Shown here: positions 1 through 7,330 of the stretch, one piece after another | Layout of the letters: every line of letters starts with the position of its first letter | How positions within the stretch are numbered: the stretch's first letter is position 1 | Made by a program: the position numbers and the translations under genes | Source: Flavobacteriales bacterium | Lineage (GTDB): Bacteria; Bacteroidota; Bacteroidia; Flavobacteriales; BACL11 | Direction of reading: 5' to 3' | DNA: 19,149 nt | Assembly (NCBI GenBank): GCA_012960835.1 | Contig: DUAL01000192.1 | Location: forward strand, 1 to 19,149 | Notes under the pieces: generated by a model | Database searches by the model: none | What the model saw: only the letters and a program-made list of their open reading frames with translations | What the model was told of the DNA's origin: nothing

Positions 1-99
1 GGCTTCTACCACAGCTTTACACATAGCACATTGGGCATCTGCATTTTGAGAAGCCAAAAGAAAAAATAATATGCTATTGAAAAATCTACTGATTTTCAT
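1..99 (-). CDS. Small secreted or membrane protein, N-terminal part only (CAMC-type protein beside SCO)
   Basis: An open frame starts at the ATG at 99-97 and runs off the left edge after 33 codons. It begins M-K-I-S-R-F-F and continues with a hydrophobic stretch, then N-A-D-A-Q followed by C-A-M-C-K-A-V-V-E. This looks like a signal peptide of about 23 residues followed by a Cys-x-x-Cys motif. Small Bacteroidota proteins of this kind, with a CAMC-K/R-A motif just after the signal peptide, are commonly found at the end of cytochrome oxidase clusters; their function is not known to me. The start overlaps the 3' end of the SCO gene by 14 bases, so the two are probably co-transcribed and translationally coupled. 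The two Cys might bind copper or act in redox chemistry, but that is inference. The rest of the gene lies outside the window. Confidence 0.7.
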   Translation of the reverse strand, partial: MKISRFFNSILFFLLASQNADAQCAMCKAVVEA

Positions 100-766
100 T
101 CTGATTTTCTTTTTGTTTGTATTCAGCCATCAAAACTCTAATGTCTTTTATTAAAGTTTTTATATCGGCATCATTTCTGCTATTATAATTTCCATAAGGA
201 TTTCCATTTATGTCAATACCTGAACGCACCTTTCCTTCTTTGTCTATTAAAATAAATTTCTCAGAATGAAAAAATCCACCTGGAATGTTTTCATCTTCTT
301 TACCTGCGCTTACTAAATAAGATGCCGCAATTGTATATATTTCTTGCTTTTCGCCTGTTACAAAATTCCAATTAGTCAAATCGGCTTGCATGGAGATGGC
401 ATATTCTAAAAGTTTTTCTGGACTGTCATTGTCAGGGTCAACCGTATGCGATAAAAACTTAATATTAGGATAAACGCTCAATTTTTCTTGCACATATTTC
501 ATCTTATTTATCATATTTGGACAAATTTTTGGGCAAGAAGTGAAAAAGAAATTCGCTACATAAATATTTCCCTCATAATTGGCATTAGAAATGGTATCGC
601 TATACTGATTAACAAAAGAGAATGCTGGAATAACATACCCTTCAACTCCTATTGTTGCCAATGGCATAAAATGATTTTCTACCTTTGTAACATAAAAGTA
701 GATAATTCCTGGGAGAGCTAATATTGCAAGCAAACCTATCCATTTTTTAAAGGTTGTAAAAGCCAT
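86..766 (-). CDS. SCO1/SenC family copper chaperone for cytochrome c oxidase
   Basis: This 226-residue protein has an N-terminal membrane segment (about residues 10-27), then a thioredoxin-like domain facing the periplasm. The SCO signature is present: C78-P-K-I-C82 within the F-F-F-T-S-C segment, and the distal histidine H167 in G-G-F-F-H-S-E-K, followed by the F-I-L-I-D strand. These Cys-Cys-His residues bind copper in SCO proteins, which help assemble the CuA centre of oxidase subunit II. The length is typical of the family. The ATG at 766 lies one base past the stop of the subunit IV gene, and the 3' end overlaps the next small gene, so this is part of the oxidase operon. Subunits I and II are not in the window. 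The C-terminus ends in a Lys/Gln/Asn/Glu-rich tail of no known function. Confidence 0.93.
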   Translation of the reverse strand: MAFTTFKKWIGLLAILALPGIIYFYVTKVENHFMPLATIGVEGYVIPAFSFVNQYSDTISNANYEGNIYVANFFFTSCPKICPNMINKMKYVQEKLSVYPNIKFLSHTVDPDNDSPEKLLEYAISMQADLTNWNFVTGEKQEIYTIAASYLVSAGKEDENIPGGFFHSEKFILIDKEGKVRSGIDINGNPYGNYNSRNDADIKTLIKDIRVLMAEYKQKENQNENQ

Positions 767-767
767 A

Positions 768-1088
768 TTACATCATAAAATAAGCATACCCTCCCTCTGA
801 AAGTAAGATAAAAAGCAGGTAAGGAATAAGTATAAAAGCAGGAATTAATATTGTCCATTTAAAAGTAGTTCGCTCAAATCCTAAATGCATAAATACCAAT
901 ACAATATAGCCCGCTTTTACAAGCGTAAGAACTATAAAAATATGATTAAGTAGAGAGGTTCCTAAAAATCGATTCTCTACTAATATTTCTGGTTGATTTA
1001 TCCCTAATAAAACCTCAACTGATGTAACTACAAGCAGAATCCAGAATACCTTCCAAATCCACCAATTTCCTTTTTTTTCGTTTTCCAT
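768..1088 (-). CDS. Cytochrome c oxidase subunit IV (prokaryotic, caa3-type)
   Basis: This 106-residue protein has three predicted membrane helices (about residues 10-29, 49-70 and 78-97), the usual design of bacterial oxidase subunit IV. The first helix starts W-I-W-K-V-F-W, and the second ends V-F-M-H-L, a segment typical of the family in which the loop after helix 2 carries the Met-His pair. The subunit is an accessory, non-catalytic part of haem-copper oxidases in the inner membrane. It sits between subunit III (13 bases upstream) and SCO (1 base downstream), as expected for this cluster in Bacteroidota. Near the start there is an A8 run on the coding strand (plus positions 1071-1078), encoding part of a Glu-Lys-Lys-Gly segment; such runs are common in AT-rich genomes and the frame is intact. 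Confidence 0.88.
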   Translation of the reverse strand: MENEKKGNWWIWKVFWILLVVTSVEVLLGINQPEILVENRFLGTSLLNHIFIVLTLVKAGYIVLVFMHLGFERTTFKWTILIPAFILIPYLLFILLSEGGYAYFMM

Positions 1089-1101
1089 ATTGTATTATTT
1101 A

Positions 1102-1794
1102 TTAAACCAGATAAAAGAATGTGAATACAAAAACCCAAACTAAATCGACAAAATGCCAATAAAGTCCTACTTTTTCAACCATTTCATAATGTCCTCTTTT
1201 CTCATAAGTTCCTTTAATTACATTGATAAGGATAATGCTAAGAATGATAACTCCACTAAAAACATGGAAGCCGTGAAATCCTGTAATAAAGAAGAAATAA
1301 TCAGCAAATAAAGGATGCCCATATTCATTCATTACCAAATTTGCTCCATGCATCATAGAGCCATCCGCTAACATTCTACCATGTTCTGTTCCGTGAATAA
1401 AATGTCCCCACTCCCAGGCCTGAGATCCTAAAAACATAGCTCCTCCAACAATGGTTAGTGAAAGCCAAAGTATAACCTTTTTCTTTTCCATTTTATGACC
1501 ATAATTAACCGCTAATACCATGGTTACAGAACTCATAATAAGGATAAAAGTCATCAGAGCTACAAAAAGCAAAGGATGGTCGCCATGAATAAAAGGGAAA
1601 TGGGTGAATACTACTTCCGCTTGCGGCCATACATCCTGGTATTTAAATCTACTAAAACCATAAGCTGCCAAAAAGCCAGAAAAAGTAAGTGCATCTGTAA
1701 CCAAGAAAAACCACATCATCATTTTCCCGTAACTTACACTATAAGGACGAGATCCCCCTTCCCAAGCATTTGTTTTTGAAATTGTTTGTTCCAT
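1102..1794 (-). CDS. Cytochrome c oxidase subunit III (first of a tandem pair by position, longer form)
   Basis: This 230-residue multi-helix membrane protein belongs to the haem-copper oxidase subunit III family. Recognisable family segments are M-M-M-W-F-F-L-V-T-D near residue 25, G-S-Q-A-W-E-W (residues 123-129, with the conserved Glu128), I-T-G-F-H-G-F-H-V (170-178) and the C-terminal helix G-L-Y-W-H-F-V-D-L-V-W (210-220). It has about five helices. Subunit III stabilises the catalytic core and may help proton uptake. A loop around residues 132-160 (H-x-x-H-G-T-E-H to N-E-Y-G-H) is rich in His and Met. The gene lies 75 bases downstream of the second, shorter subunit III gene, and a promoter-like element is found in that gap. 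The ATG at 1794 is the natural start, with an A/T-rich leader and no clear Shine-Dalgarno sequence. Confidence 0.93.
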   Translation of the reverse strand: MEQTISKTNAWEGGSRPYSVSYGKMMMWFFLVTDALTFSGFLAAYGFSRFKYQDVWPQAEVVFTHFPFIHGDHPLLFVALMTFILIMSSVTMVLAVNYGHKMEKKKVILWLSLTIVGGAMFLGSQAWEWGHFIHGTEHGRMLADGSMMHGANLVMNEYGHPLFADYFFFITGFHGFHVFSGVIILSIILINVIKGTYEKRGHYEMVEKVGLYWHFVDLVWVFVFTFFYLV

Positions 1795-1814
1795 ATTTGA
1801 TTTTAATTAGCGCG

Positions 1815-1842
1815 CAAAATTAATGTTTTTATGTATTTCTAA
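1815..1842 (-). promoter_or_regulatory. Candidate Bacteroidota-type promoter before subunit III
   Basis: Read on the minus strand, TAATTTTG (plus positions 1822-1815) matches the Bacteroidota -7 element TAnnTTTG. A TTA lies 17 bases upstream (1842-1840), one base away from the TTG expected at -33. The predicted transcript would start roughly 20 bases before the ATG at 1794. This is a motif match only. The gap could also be read through from the upstream subunit III gene. Confidence 0.45.
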
Positions 1843-1869
1843 CCATGATTTTGATACTTTTTAGCATAA

Positions 1870-2412
1870 TTATATATACATAATAAAAAAAAATAAGTAT
1901 AACCATAGGCCGGCTAAATAATGCCAATAGATAGCGGCAAGCTCAATCCCTAAATAATTTTCAGAGGTATACCTTCCTTTCCGTGCATTTAGAGAGGTGA
2001 TAAAAAGAGCAATTAAACCTCCAACTAAATGTGCCAAATGGGATAAAGTGATTACATATAAAAATGAACTAGACACATTGCTTGCCAGCCCGGTTAAGTA
2101 CACTCCTTGTTCTACAAGTGCTTCCCAGCCCTTAAATTGAGAAATGGCAAAAAAACAGCCAAAAAGGAAAGCTCCAAATAGCCAAGTTGTAGCATTTTTG
2201 TTTTGCTTTATATTTCTGTTAGCAACAATTAGGAAGATACTACTAATAACAATTATGATTGTACTTGCTAAAAACCAATCTGGTAATTGAAACTCTAACC
2301 AATTTCCTTCTGCTTTTCGAACAATATATGCAGAGGTTAATCCTGCGAAAAACATAGTTATTCCAGCTATCCCTACCCATAAAAGTAGTTTTGCGCTTTT
2401 ATTTTTTGGCAT
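1870..2412 (-). CDS. Cytochrome c oxidase subunit III (second copy, shorter form)
   Basis: This 180-residue membrane protein of the subunit III family has about five helices. Diagnostic segments are the N-terminal helix with F-F-A-G-L-T-S-A-Y-I-V-R (residues 21-32), F-K-G-W-E-A-L (93-99, with the conserved Glu97), S-S-F-L-Y-V-I-T-L-S-H-L-A-H (115-128) and the C-terminal I-Y-W-H-Y-L-A-G-L-W-L-Y-L-F-F-F (161-176). Two adjacent subunit III genes of unequal length are the normal arrangement in many Flavobacteriia oxidase clusters, so this is a divergent paralogue and not a recent duplication. It is the first oxidase gene transcribed in the window. Upstream, instead of the haem O synthase gene often found there, lies the RemB/Wzi-like gene, 55 bases away. 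The coding strand ends with nine T bases (plus 1885-1893 region) in the last helix. Confidence 0.92.
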   Translation of the reverse strand: MPKNKSAKLLLWVGIAGITMFFAGLTSAYIVRKAEGNWLEFQLPDWFLASTIIIVISSIFLIVANRNIKQNKNATTWLFGAFLFGCFFAISQFKGWEALVEQGVYLTGLASNVSSSFLYVITLSHLAHLVGGLIALFITSLNARKGRYTSENYLGIELAAIYWHYLAGLWLYLFFFIMYI

Positions 2413-2436
2413 AATTTTATTTTAATTAAGGCGGTG

Positions 2437-2444
2437 CAATTTTA
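2437..2444 (-). promoter_or_regulatory. Candidate -7 element before the oxidase cluster
   Basis: On the minus strand TAAAATTG followed by CACCGCC lies 24 bases before the ATG at 2412. It is one base off TAnnTTTG, and a TTGCAC extension is common at Bacteroidota start sites. No good TTG box is seen at the right distance (only a TTA-like match about 16 bases upstream), so this is a weak call. It would separate transcription of the oxidase genes from the glycan genes upstream. Confidence 0.35.
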
Positions 2445-2467
2445 CTGCTTTTTACAAAATTAACTAC

Positions 2468-4111
2468 CTAAAAATCGTAATAATGATTGAATAAATCTGT
2501 TTTCAGCCCAATGGAGTAAAACATAGTATTTACCTCATCTGATTCACTCACTAAATCTCTTTTTACAATACTAAAATCAATCTTAAAATTAATAGAAGGA
2601 TTTATTAAATAGCCAATATTAAGCTGCAAATAATTTATTTTAGTAAGGTTTCCTTGATACATGGCTATACCAAAATCGGATGGGCGACCAGCATGTATAA
2701 AACCAGATGGTTCTTCAAATTCACCAGTGGACATATAGATATCCTTTCCGTAAGAAGTTGGGTCACCTTTTATTTTATCGCCATATTTAGCCATCATAAT
2801 TTGTGCTCTTGCCACCCATCTGTCTTTTCTATAATTTATTATGAAAAGTTTTTCTGAAAAATTAGCGCCAAGCGGATGGGCTAGTGGCTGGTTGTAATGT
2901 GCATAATTCTGCCTAGGATCGTGATGGGCATAAGTATAAGGGCGAACTAAATTGTATTCTGCTTGTAGAGTTAGATTCTCCAAACCAATCGCATCATACA
3001 TTTTTGCCCCCAATTGATATCCGTATTTTGAACCATACCAATCATTCCCTGACTTCATTTCGTTTAAGCTAAATTCGTCTAAAACCAATTGGCCATAAAA
3101 ATAAGATTTCAGAGGTAGTTTGTATTTTGCATTTATGCCGACAAGAGCATTATCTGGTGAGTTTATGGAATATTCCAAAGGGCGGAAAAGTGCAATAGGA
3201 TTAAGATAATTTACATCAAAACCTTTTGCCCCAGGTGCGTAATTTACCCTCCAAATCACAGATTCGAAAATGCCAATAGTTAATTTTGAATTTACATTTG
3301 TGCTTAGATAATGAGAGGATATATATTTTTTGGCATAGCCCATTTGGTCATAATTATCAATGCCATTGTTTTCAAAATAATTTATATCCTGCATCTCAGC
3401 ATAAAGATTGGTGTATTGCAACTTCCAAAAAGAAGTTTGTATGCGTAAAAACGGATAATTAAAGGCATTATCTGAAAGTAAAAGCGAGCGATATCCATCT
3501 CCAATAAAATGTTTTCCATGCCCAAATTGAACCACAAAATGTTTGGATGGTTTTATTCCGACATAGCCGGAAGCCATGGCATAATCAAATCCTGTTTCTT
3601 TAAACTCTCTTGCGTAGCCCTGCCCAGGGATTACTTTAGTATGTTTGATGTTCGCATCCAAATAATTTGGAAAAATGGCCTGATTTTCAGTAAATGAAGA
3701 GTAGAAAGAAACAGTCTTCCCTATGTCTCCTTCAATAACAAAACCTCTTGTATTGGTAAAAGTATTGGCTTCACTTTCCATCTCTTTGCCTTTTGAAAAA
3801 TGAATTATAGGAGAAGCCGTAACTTTATAATCCTCCCCTTTAATGATAATAAGATGCTCTGAAAACAATTTTCTTTTATGCCATTTTGTCCACTTATTAG
3901 AAAATTCTAAAAGGTGTAAAGAGTCAGTATTTACCTCCCTATTTACAGTTGATTTTATTAGAGGTCTAAATGAAGAATGAATTTCGCTAGCGTTAATTTC
4001 TTGCTCATAAATTAAATTTACATCATGGCTTAATGTTAAGTTAGTATGTTGTGCATTGATTTGAATAAATACAAATACAAATACAAAAAACAAACATCTT
4101 CTAATCATCAT
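2468..4111 (-). CDS. RemB/Wzi-like outer-membrane beta-barrel protein (capsule assembly family)
   Basis: This 547-residue protein has a signal peptide (about residues 1-20, ending I-N-A-Q) whose core is a Val-Phe repeat. The rest alternates short beta-type stretches rich in aromatic residues, as in outer-membrane barrels. It resembles the capsule-assembly Wzi family and the Flavobacterium protein annotated as gliding motility protein RemB: the segment G-H-G-K-H-F-I-G-D-G-Y-R-S-L-L-L-S-D (about residues 197-214) followed by N-Y-P-F-L-R-I-Q-T is characteristic. Wzi anchors capsule at the cell surface, and RemB is linked to gliding and surface polysaccharide in Flavobacterium; which role applies here is inference. 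Its start overlaps the 3' end of the WecA-like gene by 11 bases, so it is coupled to sugar-phosphate transferase expression, which favours a polysaccharide role. A second in-frame ATG follows directly (4108). Confidence 0.8.
   Translation of the reverse strand: MMIRRCLFFVFVFVFIQINAQHTNLTLSHDVNLIYEQEINASEIHSSFRPLIKSTVNREVNTDSLHLLEFSNKWTKWHKRKLFSEHLIIIKGEDYKVTASPIIHFSKGKEMESEANTFTNTRGFVIEGDIGKTVSFYSSFTENQAIFPNYLDANIKHTKVIPGQGYAREFKETGFDYAMASGYVGIKPSKHFVVQFGHGKHFIGDGYRSLLLSDNAFNYPFLRIQTSFWKLQYTNLYAEMQDINYFENNGIDNYDQMGYAKKYISSHYLSTNVNSKLTIGIFESVIWRVNYAPGAKGFDVNYLNPIALFRPLEYSINSPDNALVGINAKYKLPLKSYFYGQLVLDEFSLNEMKSGNDWYGSKYGYQLGAKMYDAIGLENLTLQAEYNLVRPYTYAHHDPRQNYAHYNQPLAHPLGANFSEKLFIINYRKDRWVARAQIMMAKYGDKIKGDPTSYGKDIYMSTGEFEEPSGFIHAGRPSDFGIAMYQGNLTKINYLQLNIGYLINPSINFKIDFSIVKRDLVSESDEVNTMFYSIGLKTDLFNHYYDF
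4067..4084 (-). repeat. Hexanucleotide repeat in the signal peptide of the RemB/Wzi-like gene
   Basis: Three perfect head-to-tail copies of AAATAC on the plus strand (GTATTT on the coding strand) encode Val-Phe three times in the hydrophobic core of the signal peptide. The unit is six bases, so gain or loss of copies keeps the frame and only changes the length of the hydrophobic core. Confidence 0.85.
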
Positions 4112-5144
4112 TCTTTTTTCTCATCAAAAAGGGAATGTATAAAAGTGTAAGATTAATTGCTGCAAAAATAGCAATAGCAAAATTTACATTCATATTTAAC
4201 AAAAAGTAAGCAACAACAATTAAAAGTATATTCATTATGCAAATAATCAAAGTTGTTTTTTGATGCCCAAAACCCAAATCTAATAAGCCGTGATGAATGT
4301 GATTCATATCTGGAGAAAGAGGGTTTCTCCCTCTAATTACTCGCACTACAAAAACCCTAAATGAATCAAATAAAAGAACAGCCAATATTGCTATTGCAAC
4401 CAAAGGACCTTTATACGGCAAGTGAATGGCGTCATTTACGATGCCAGAATTAATAGAATTTATGGATAAAATGGATAAAATCAACCCCACAACTAATGAG
4501 CCAGTATCTCCCATAAAAATTTTGGCTGGAGAATTGTTGTACATTAAAAATCCTAGAAGAGCCCCCATAAGTGTAAATGCAAGCAATGCCATACTTATCT
4601 GATCAGAAAAAAATGCTAAAAGCCCAAATGACAAAGATGCAACAATCCCTAATGATCCTGCTAATCCGTCCACTCCATCAATTAAATTAAACCCATTGGT
4701 AATTACAATTACCACAAAAACAGTAAATAATGTTGCGATAATTTCCGATAGCTCATAAATCCCCAATACCCCATGCATATTGTCTATTTGCAAATCATGG
4801 AGGTATATTATTATCAGAATGGCAAGAATTTGTCCAAACAATTTTTTAGTTGGGGAAAGGGAAAGTAGATCGTCAAGAACCCCAATAAAGAAAACAACAA
4901 ACATACTTACAATAATAAATCGGATTTGTTCTATTTCTGCCCAAAAAAGCAAAGAAAAGATAATGCCAGCAAAAATGGCTATGCCTCCAAAAATAGGCAC
5001 TTTCCCGATATGAGAAGAGCGCGCACCAGCACTATCGTACAAACGAAATTTTTGTGCAAAAAATATGATTTTAGGAATAGCCAAAAAGGTAATTACAAAT
5101 GCAGTTACAAATGAAAGTAGAATATCTATGGGGATGCCAAACAT
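4101..5144 (-). CDS. WecA/TagO-like undecaprenyl-phosphate sugar-1-phosphate transferase
   Basis: This 347-residue polytopic membrane enzyme belongs to the glycosyltransferase 4 (MraY/WecA/TagO) superfamily. These enzymes move a sugar phosphate, usually GlcNAc-1-P, from a UDP-sugar to undecaprenyl phosphate at the inner membrane and so start glycan synthesis. Visible family motifs are G-V-L-D-D (D91, D92), N-G-F-N-L-I-D-G-V-D-G-L (150-161, with D156 and D159), F-M-G-D-T-G-S (210-216, D213) and the substrate motif N-H-I-H-H (281-285). The HIHH motif favours WecA/TagO over MraY, which carries different residues there. About ten or eleven helices are apparent. It begins one base after the dehydratase stop codon and overlaps the RemB/Wzi-like gene downstream. 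It is the likely priming enzyme for the glycan made by this locus. The exact sugar cannot be told from sequence. Confidence 0.93.
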   Translation of the reverse strand: MFGIPIDILLSFVTAFVITFLAIPKIIFFAQKFRLYDSAGARSSHIGKVPIFGGIAIFAGIIFSLLFWAEIEQIRFIIVSMFVVFFIGVLDDLLSLSPTKKLFGQILAILIIIYLHDLQIDNMHGVLGIYELSEIIATLFTVFVVIVITNGFNLIDGVDGLAGSLGIVASLSFGLLAFFSDQISMALLAFTLMGALLGFLMYNNSPAKIFMGDTGSLVVGLILSILSINSINSGIVNDAIHLPYKGPLVAIAILAVLLFDSFRVFVVRVIRGRNPLSPDMNHIHHGLLDLGFGHQKTTLIICIMNILLIVVAYFLLNMNVNFAIAIFAAINLTLLYIPFLMRKKNDD

Positions 5145-5145
5145 C

Positions 5146-6180
5146 TTATCTTTTTGAATTATTTTTTAATCCTTCTATATCAGATTCAACCATTATTTTA
5201 CAAAGCTCTTCCACAGTGGTTTTTGGTTTCCATCCTAAGAGTTTTTCTGCTTTTGCAGGGCTTCCTATTAAAGCATCTACTTCTGCCAATCTGAAATATT
5301 TTTCACTTACTTTTACAATTTCTTTTCCTGTTTTTTTATCAATTCCTTTTTCTTTAACTCCTGCACCTTCCCATATTATTTCTGTTCCTATTACCTCAAA
5401 TGCTAATTCAGTAAACCGCTTTACTGTAACTGCCCTATTTGTTGCTAAAACAAAATTATCAGAAGTATCATGCTGCATCATTCTATACATGCCCTCTACA
5501 AATTCTGGAGCATAACCCCAATCTCTGCTTGCATTCAAATTTCCTAATTCAATACAATTCCCTTCTCCTGCATTAAATCTTGCAACTCCATCAGTAATTT
5601 TTCTTGTTACAAATTCCAACCCTCTAAGCGGAGATTCATGATTAAAAAGAATTCCGCTACAAGCAAATATATCATAAGATTCTCTGTAATTCTGAGTCAT
5701 CCAATGGGCGTACAATTTTGAAATACCATAAGGACTTCTAGGATAAAAAGGAGTTGTTTCTTTCTGTGGGACTTCTTGCACTTTTCCGTAAAGCTCGGAA
5801 GTAGAAGCTTGATAAAACTTAATATTTTTATTTATAATCTTGACAGCCTCCAGTAAATGAGTAACTCCAATTCCTGTAATCATACTTGTTGCTAATGGTT
5901 GATCAAACGATGCATGTACAAAACTTTGTGCAGCCAAATTGTAAATCTCATCTGGCCTAATTTCAGAAACCATTCTTATTGTACTTGCCGCATCAATCAA
6001 ATCATGTTCAATAAGATTAAGGTTTGGATTATCCTGAATTCCAAGATATTCTATTCGCCAAAAACTTTGTGAACTTGTTCTTCTATAAGCCCCAAAAACT
6101 TTATAATTTTTTGATAATAATAATTTGGCTAAATATGCTCCGTCCTGTCCAGTAACCCCTGTAACTATCGCTTTCTTCAT
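5146..6180 (-). CDS. gmd: GDP-mannose 4,6-dehydratase (Gmd family, short-chain dehydrogenase)
   Basis: This 344-residue enzyme of the extended SDR family converts GDP-mannose to GDP-4-keto-6-deoxymannose, the precursor of GDP-fucose, GDP-rhamnose and related sugars. The NADP-binding G-V-T-G-Q-D-G is at residues 8-14. The catalytic set is visible as Thr127 and Glu129 in Q-A-S-T-S-E and Y151-G-I-S-K155. Further Gmd hallmarks are E-T-T-P-F-Y-P-R-S-P-Y before the active Tyr, G-I-L-F-N-H-E-S-P, F-V-T-R-K-I-T and R-D-W-G-Y-A. The length and the N-L-A-A-Q-S-F-V-H-A-S-F segment place it nearer the short Pseudomonas-type clade than the longer E. coli Gmd. No GDP-fucose synthase is adjacent. GmhB and GmhA lie just upstream, so a GDP-heptose 4,6-dehydratase role (a function known in Gmd homologues) is an alternative. 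Confidence 0.9.
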   Translation of the reverse strand: MKKAIVTGVTGQDGAYLAKLLLSKNYKVFGAYRRTSSQSFWRIEYLGIQDNPNLNLIEHDLIDAASTIRMVSEIRPDEIYNLAAQSFVHASFDQPLATSMITGIGVTHLLEAVKIINKNIKFYQASTSELYGKVQEVPQKETTPFYPRSPYGISKLYAHWMTQNYRESYDIFACSGILFNHESPLRGLEFVTRKITDGVARFNAGEGNCIELGNLNASRDWGYAPEFVEGMYRMMQHDTSDNFVLATNRAVTVKRFTELAFEVIGTEIIWEGAGVKEKGIDKKTGKEIVKVSEKYFRLAEVDALIGSPAKAEKLLGWKPKTTVEELCKIMVESDIEGLKNNSKR

Positions 6181-6225
6181 TAAAATTTAACTTGTTTTGT
6201 AGCTGTAAAAATACTCATAAATAAT

Positions 6226-6759
6226 TTAATGGGCTAAAATTTGCTTTACCCAATTATTTAAGGTAAAATTATTATCCACTTTTATAGTATGAAGCCCTGC
6301 CCTTTTTCCTGCCTCTATATCAGAGGGAGAATCGCCAATTAAGTATGATTCTTTAATGTTGATAGAAGGAAAATCTTGAATTGCTTTCTCAATCATCCCA
6401 ATTTTTGGTTTTCGGCAATTACAATTATCTGTTTCTAAATGTGGGCAGAAATAGATTTTATTAATTTTTCCACCCGCTTTTTCAATCTCATTTAACATCT
6501 TCTGATGTAAAAAAAGTAAATCATTTTCACTCATTAGTCCTTTCCTAATCCCTTGCTGATTGGTGATGATGATGATTCTATTAAATAAATTGGAGAGTTT
6601 GGATATAGAACTTAACACATTAGGAATAAACTCAAATTCTTCCCAATTTCTTACATATTTCCCTTCTAGTTTTTTGTTTATTACTCCATCTCTATCTAGA
6701 AAAAGAGTGTCAAAATTTGAAGTTTCCACTAGAATAATTCTTCTTCTATCAATTGACAT
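6226..6759 (-). CDS. gmhB: D,D-heptose 1,7-bisphosphate phosphatase, HAD family (GmhB-like)
   Basis: This 177-residue HAD phosphatase removes the C7 phosphate from D-glycero-D-manno-heptose 1,7-bisphosphate. Motif I is L-F-L-D22-R-D24-G-V-I-N, motif II is I-T-N-Q-Q-G (65-70), motif III includes R-K117... in C-R-K-P-K, and motif IV is G-D-S-P-S-D (142-147). The GmhB zinc site is visible as C105-P-H107 with C113-N-C115. It follows GmhA and supports heptose supply for the glycan. Start choice: the ATG at 6759 gives a 31-base overlap with gmhA and an odd basic N-terminus (I-D-R-R-R-I-I). A GTG at 6729 overlaps the gmhA stop by one base (TAGTG) and gives a 167-residue protein beginning nearer the family's usual start. 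The GTG may be the true start. Histidinol-phosphatase activity, seen in related enzymes, is less likely in this context. Confidence 0.87.
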   Translation of the reverse strand: MSIDRRRIILVETSNFDTLFLDRDGVINKKLEGKYVRNWEEFEFIPNVLSSISKLSNLFNRIIIITNQQGIRKGLMSENDLLFLHQKMLNEIEKAGGKINKIYFCPHLETDNCNCRKPKIGMIEKAIQDFPSINIKESYLIGDSPSDIEAGKRAGLHTIKVDNNFTLNNWVKQILAH

Positions 6760-7301
6760 AGAATATGTCCAATTAAGATATGCGCCTCTTGAATTCTTGG
6801 CGTATCATCAGAAGGAATTTTGATAATATAATCGCAAATACTATCCATTTTCCCTCCATTATTCCCGATAAATCCGATAGTTGTCATGCCAATTTCATTT
6901 GCTTTTTCTATTGCTTTTACAACATTGGACGAATTCCCAGAAGTAGATATTCCGAGCAAAATATCTCCTTCTCTTCCTGCTGCCTCAGTCATTCGAGCAT
7001 AGGTTTCTTCATAGCCATAATCGTTAGCCACTGCCGTTATATAAGAAGAGTTTACATGCAATGCCTCAGCATAAAGGGGTTTTCTGTCCTTATAGAATCT
7101 TCCACTAAGTTCGGCTGCAATGTGTTGTGCATCAGATGCCGACCCTCCATTTCCACACAAAAGCATTTTTTTATCATTTCGAAAAGCGACAATGCAAAGC
7201 TCTACAATTTGCTCAATAGTTTGTAATAAATCTTCATCACATAGAATGGTGTTAAAAATTTCTACTGATTTTTGTATGCACTCTGAAATTCTATTTTTCA
7301 T
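6729..7301 (-). CDS. gmhA: Sedoheptulose 7-phosphate isomerase (phosphoheptose isomerase)
   Basis: This 190-residue SIS-domain enzyme converts sedoheptulose 7-phosphate to D-glycero-D-manno-heptose 7-phosphate, the first step of heptose synthesis in the cytoplasm. The sugar-phosphate loop C-G-N-G-G-S-A-S-D-A-Q-H is at residues 49-60, and G-I-S-T-S-G-N-S-S-N is at 117-126. The metal ligands known in E. coli (His61, Glu65, Gln172, His180) match His60, Glu64, Gln171 and His179 here with a constant offset of one. That agreement supports the ATG at 7301 as the start. A longer reading frame begins with TTG at 7328 but adds only a Lys-rich stretch coded by an A9 run. An AGGGGAG sequence directly touches the ATG. 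The gene starts 29 bases after the GT4 stop, and its stop overlaps gmhB. Confidence 0.94.
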   Translation of the reverse strand: MKNRISECIQKSVEIFNTILCDEDLLQTIEQIVELCIVAFRNDKKMLLCGNGGSASDAQHIAAELSGRFYKDRKPLYAEALHVNSSYITAVANDYGYEETYARMTEAAGREGDILLGISTSGNSSNVVKAIEKANEIGMTTIGFIGNNGGKMDSICDYIIKIPSDDTPRIQEAHILIGHILCQLIEEELF

Positions 7302-7330
7302 CTCCCCTTTTTTTTTGCTAAAATACAAAA

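Noticed and set aside
1071..1078. T8 run near the start of the subunit IV gene, and similar A/T runs of 8-9 bases elsewhere (1885-1893, 7308-7316)
   Set aside because: A/T runs of this length are expected in an AT-rich genome, and housekeeping genes are poor candidates for phase variation; frames are intact.
1870..2412. Second subunit III gene as a recent duplication
   Set aside because: The two subunit III proteins differ strongly in length and sequence, and such pairs are normal in this cluster.
5099..5515. Plus-strand open frame of 138 codons
   Set aside because: It lies wholly opposite the well-supported Gmd gene and the WecA-like start, has no recognisable motif and is Ser/Thr-rich as expected of an antisense shadow.
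6780..7226. Plus-strand open frame of 148 codons
   Set aside because: It is the antisense reading of gmhA, whose metal ligands and SIS loops are clear; no motif is seen in the shadow.
7302..7328. TTG start that would extend gmhA by nine residues
   Set aside because: The added residues are low-complexity Lys-rich sequence from an A9 run; residue numbering against E. coli GmhA supports the ATG at 7301.
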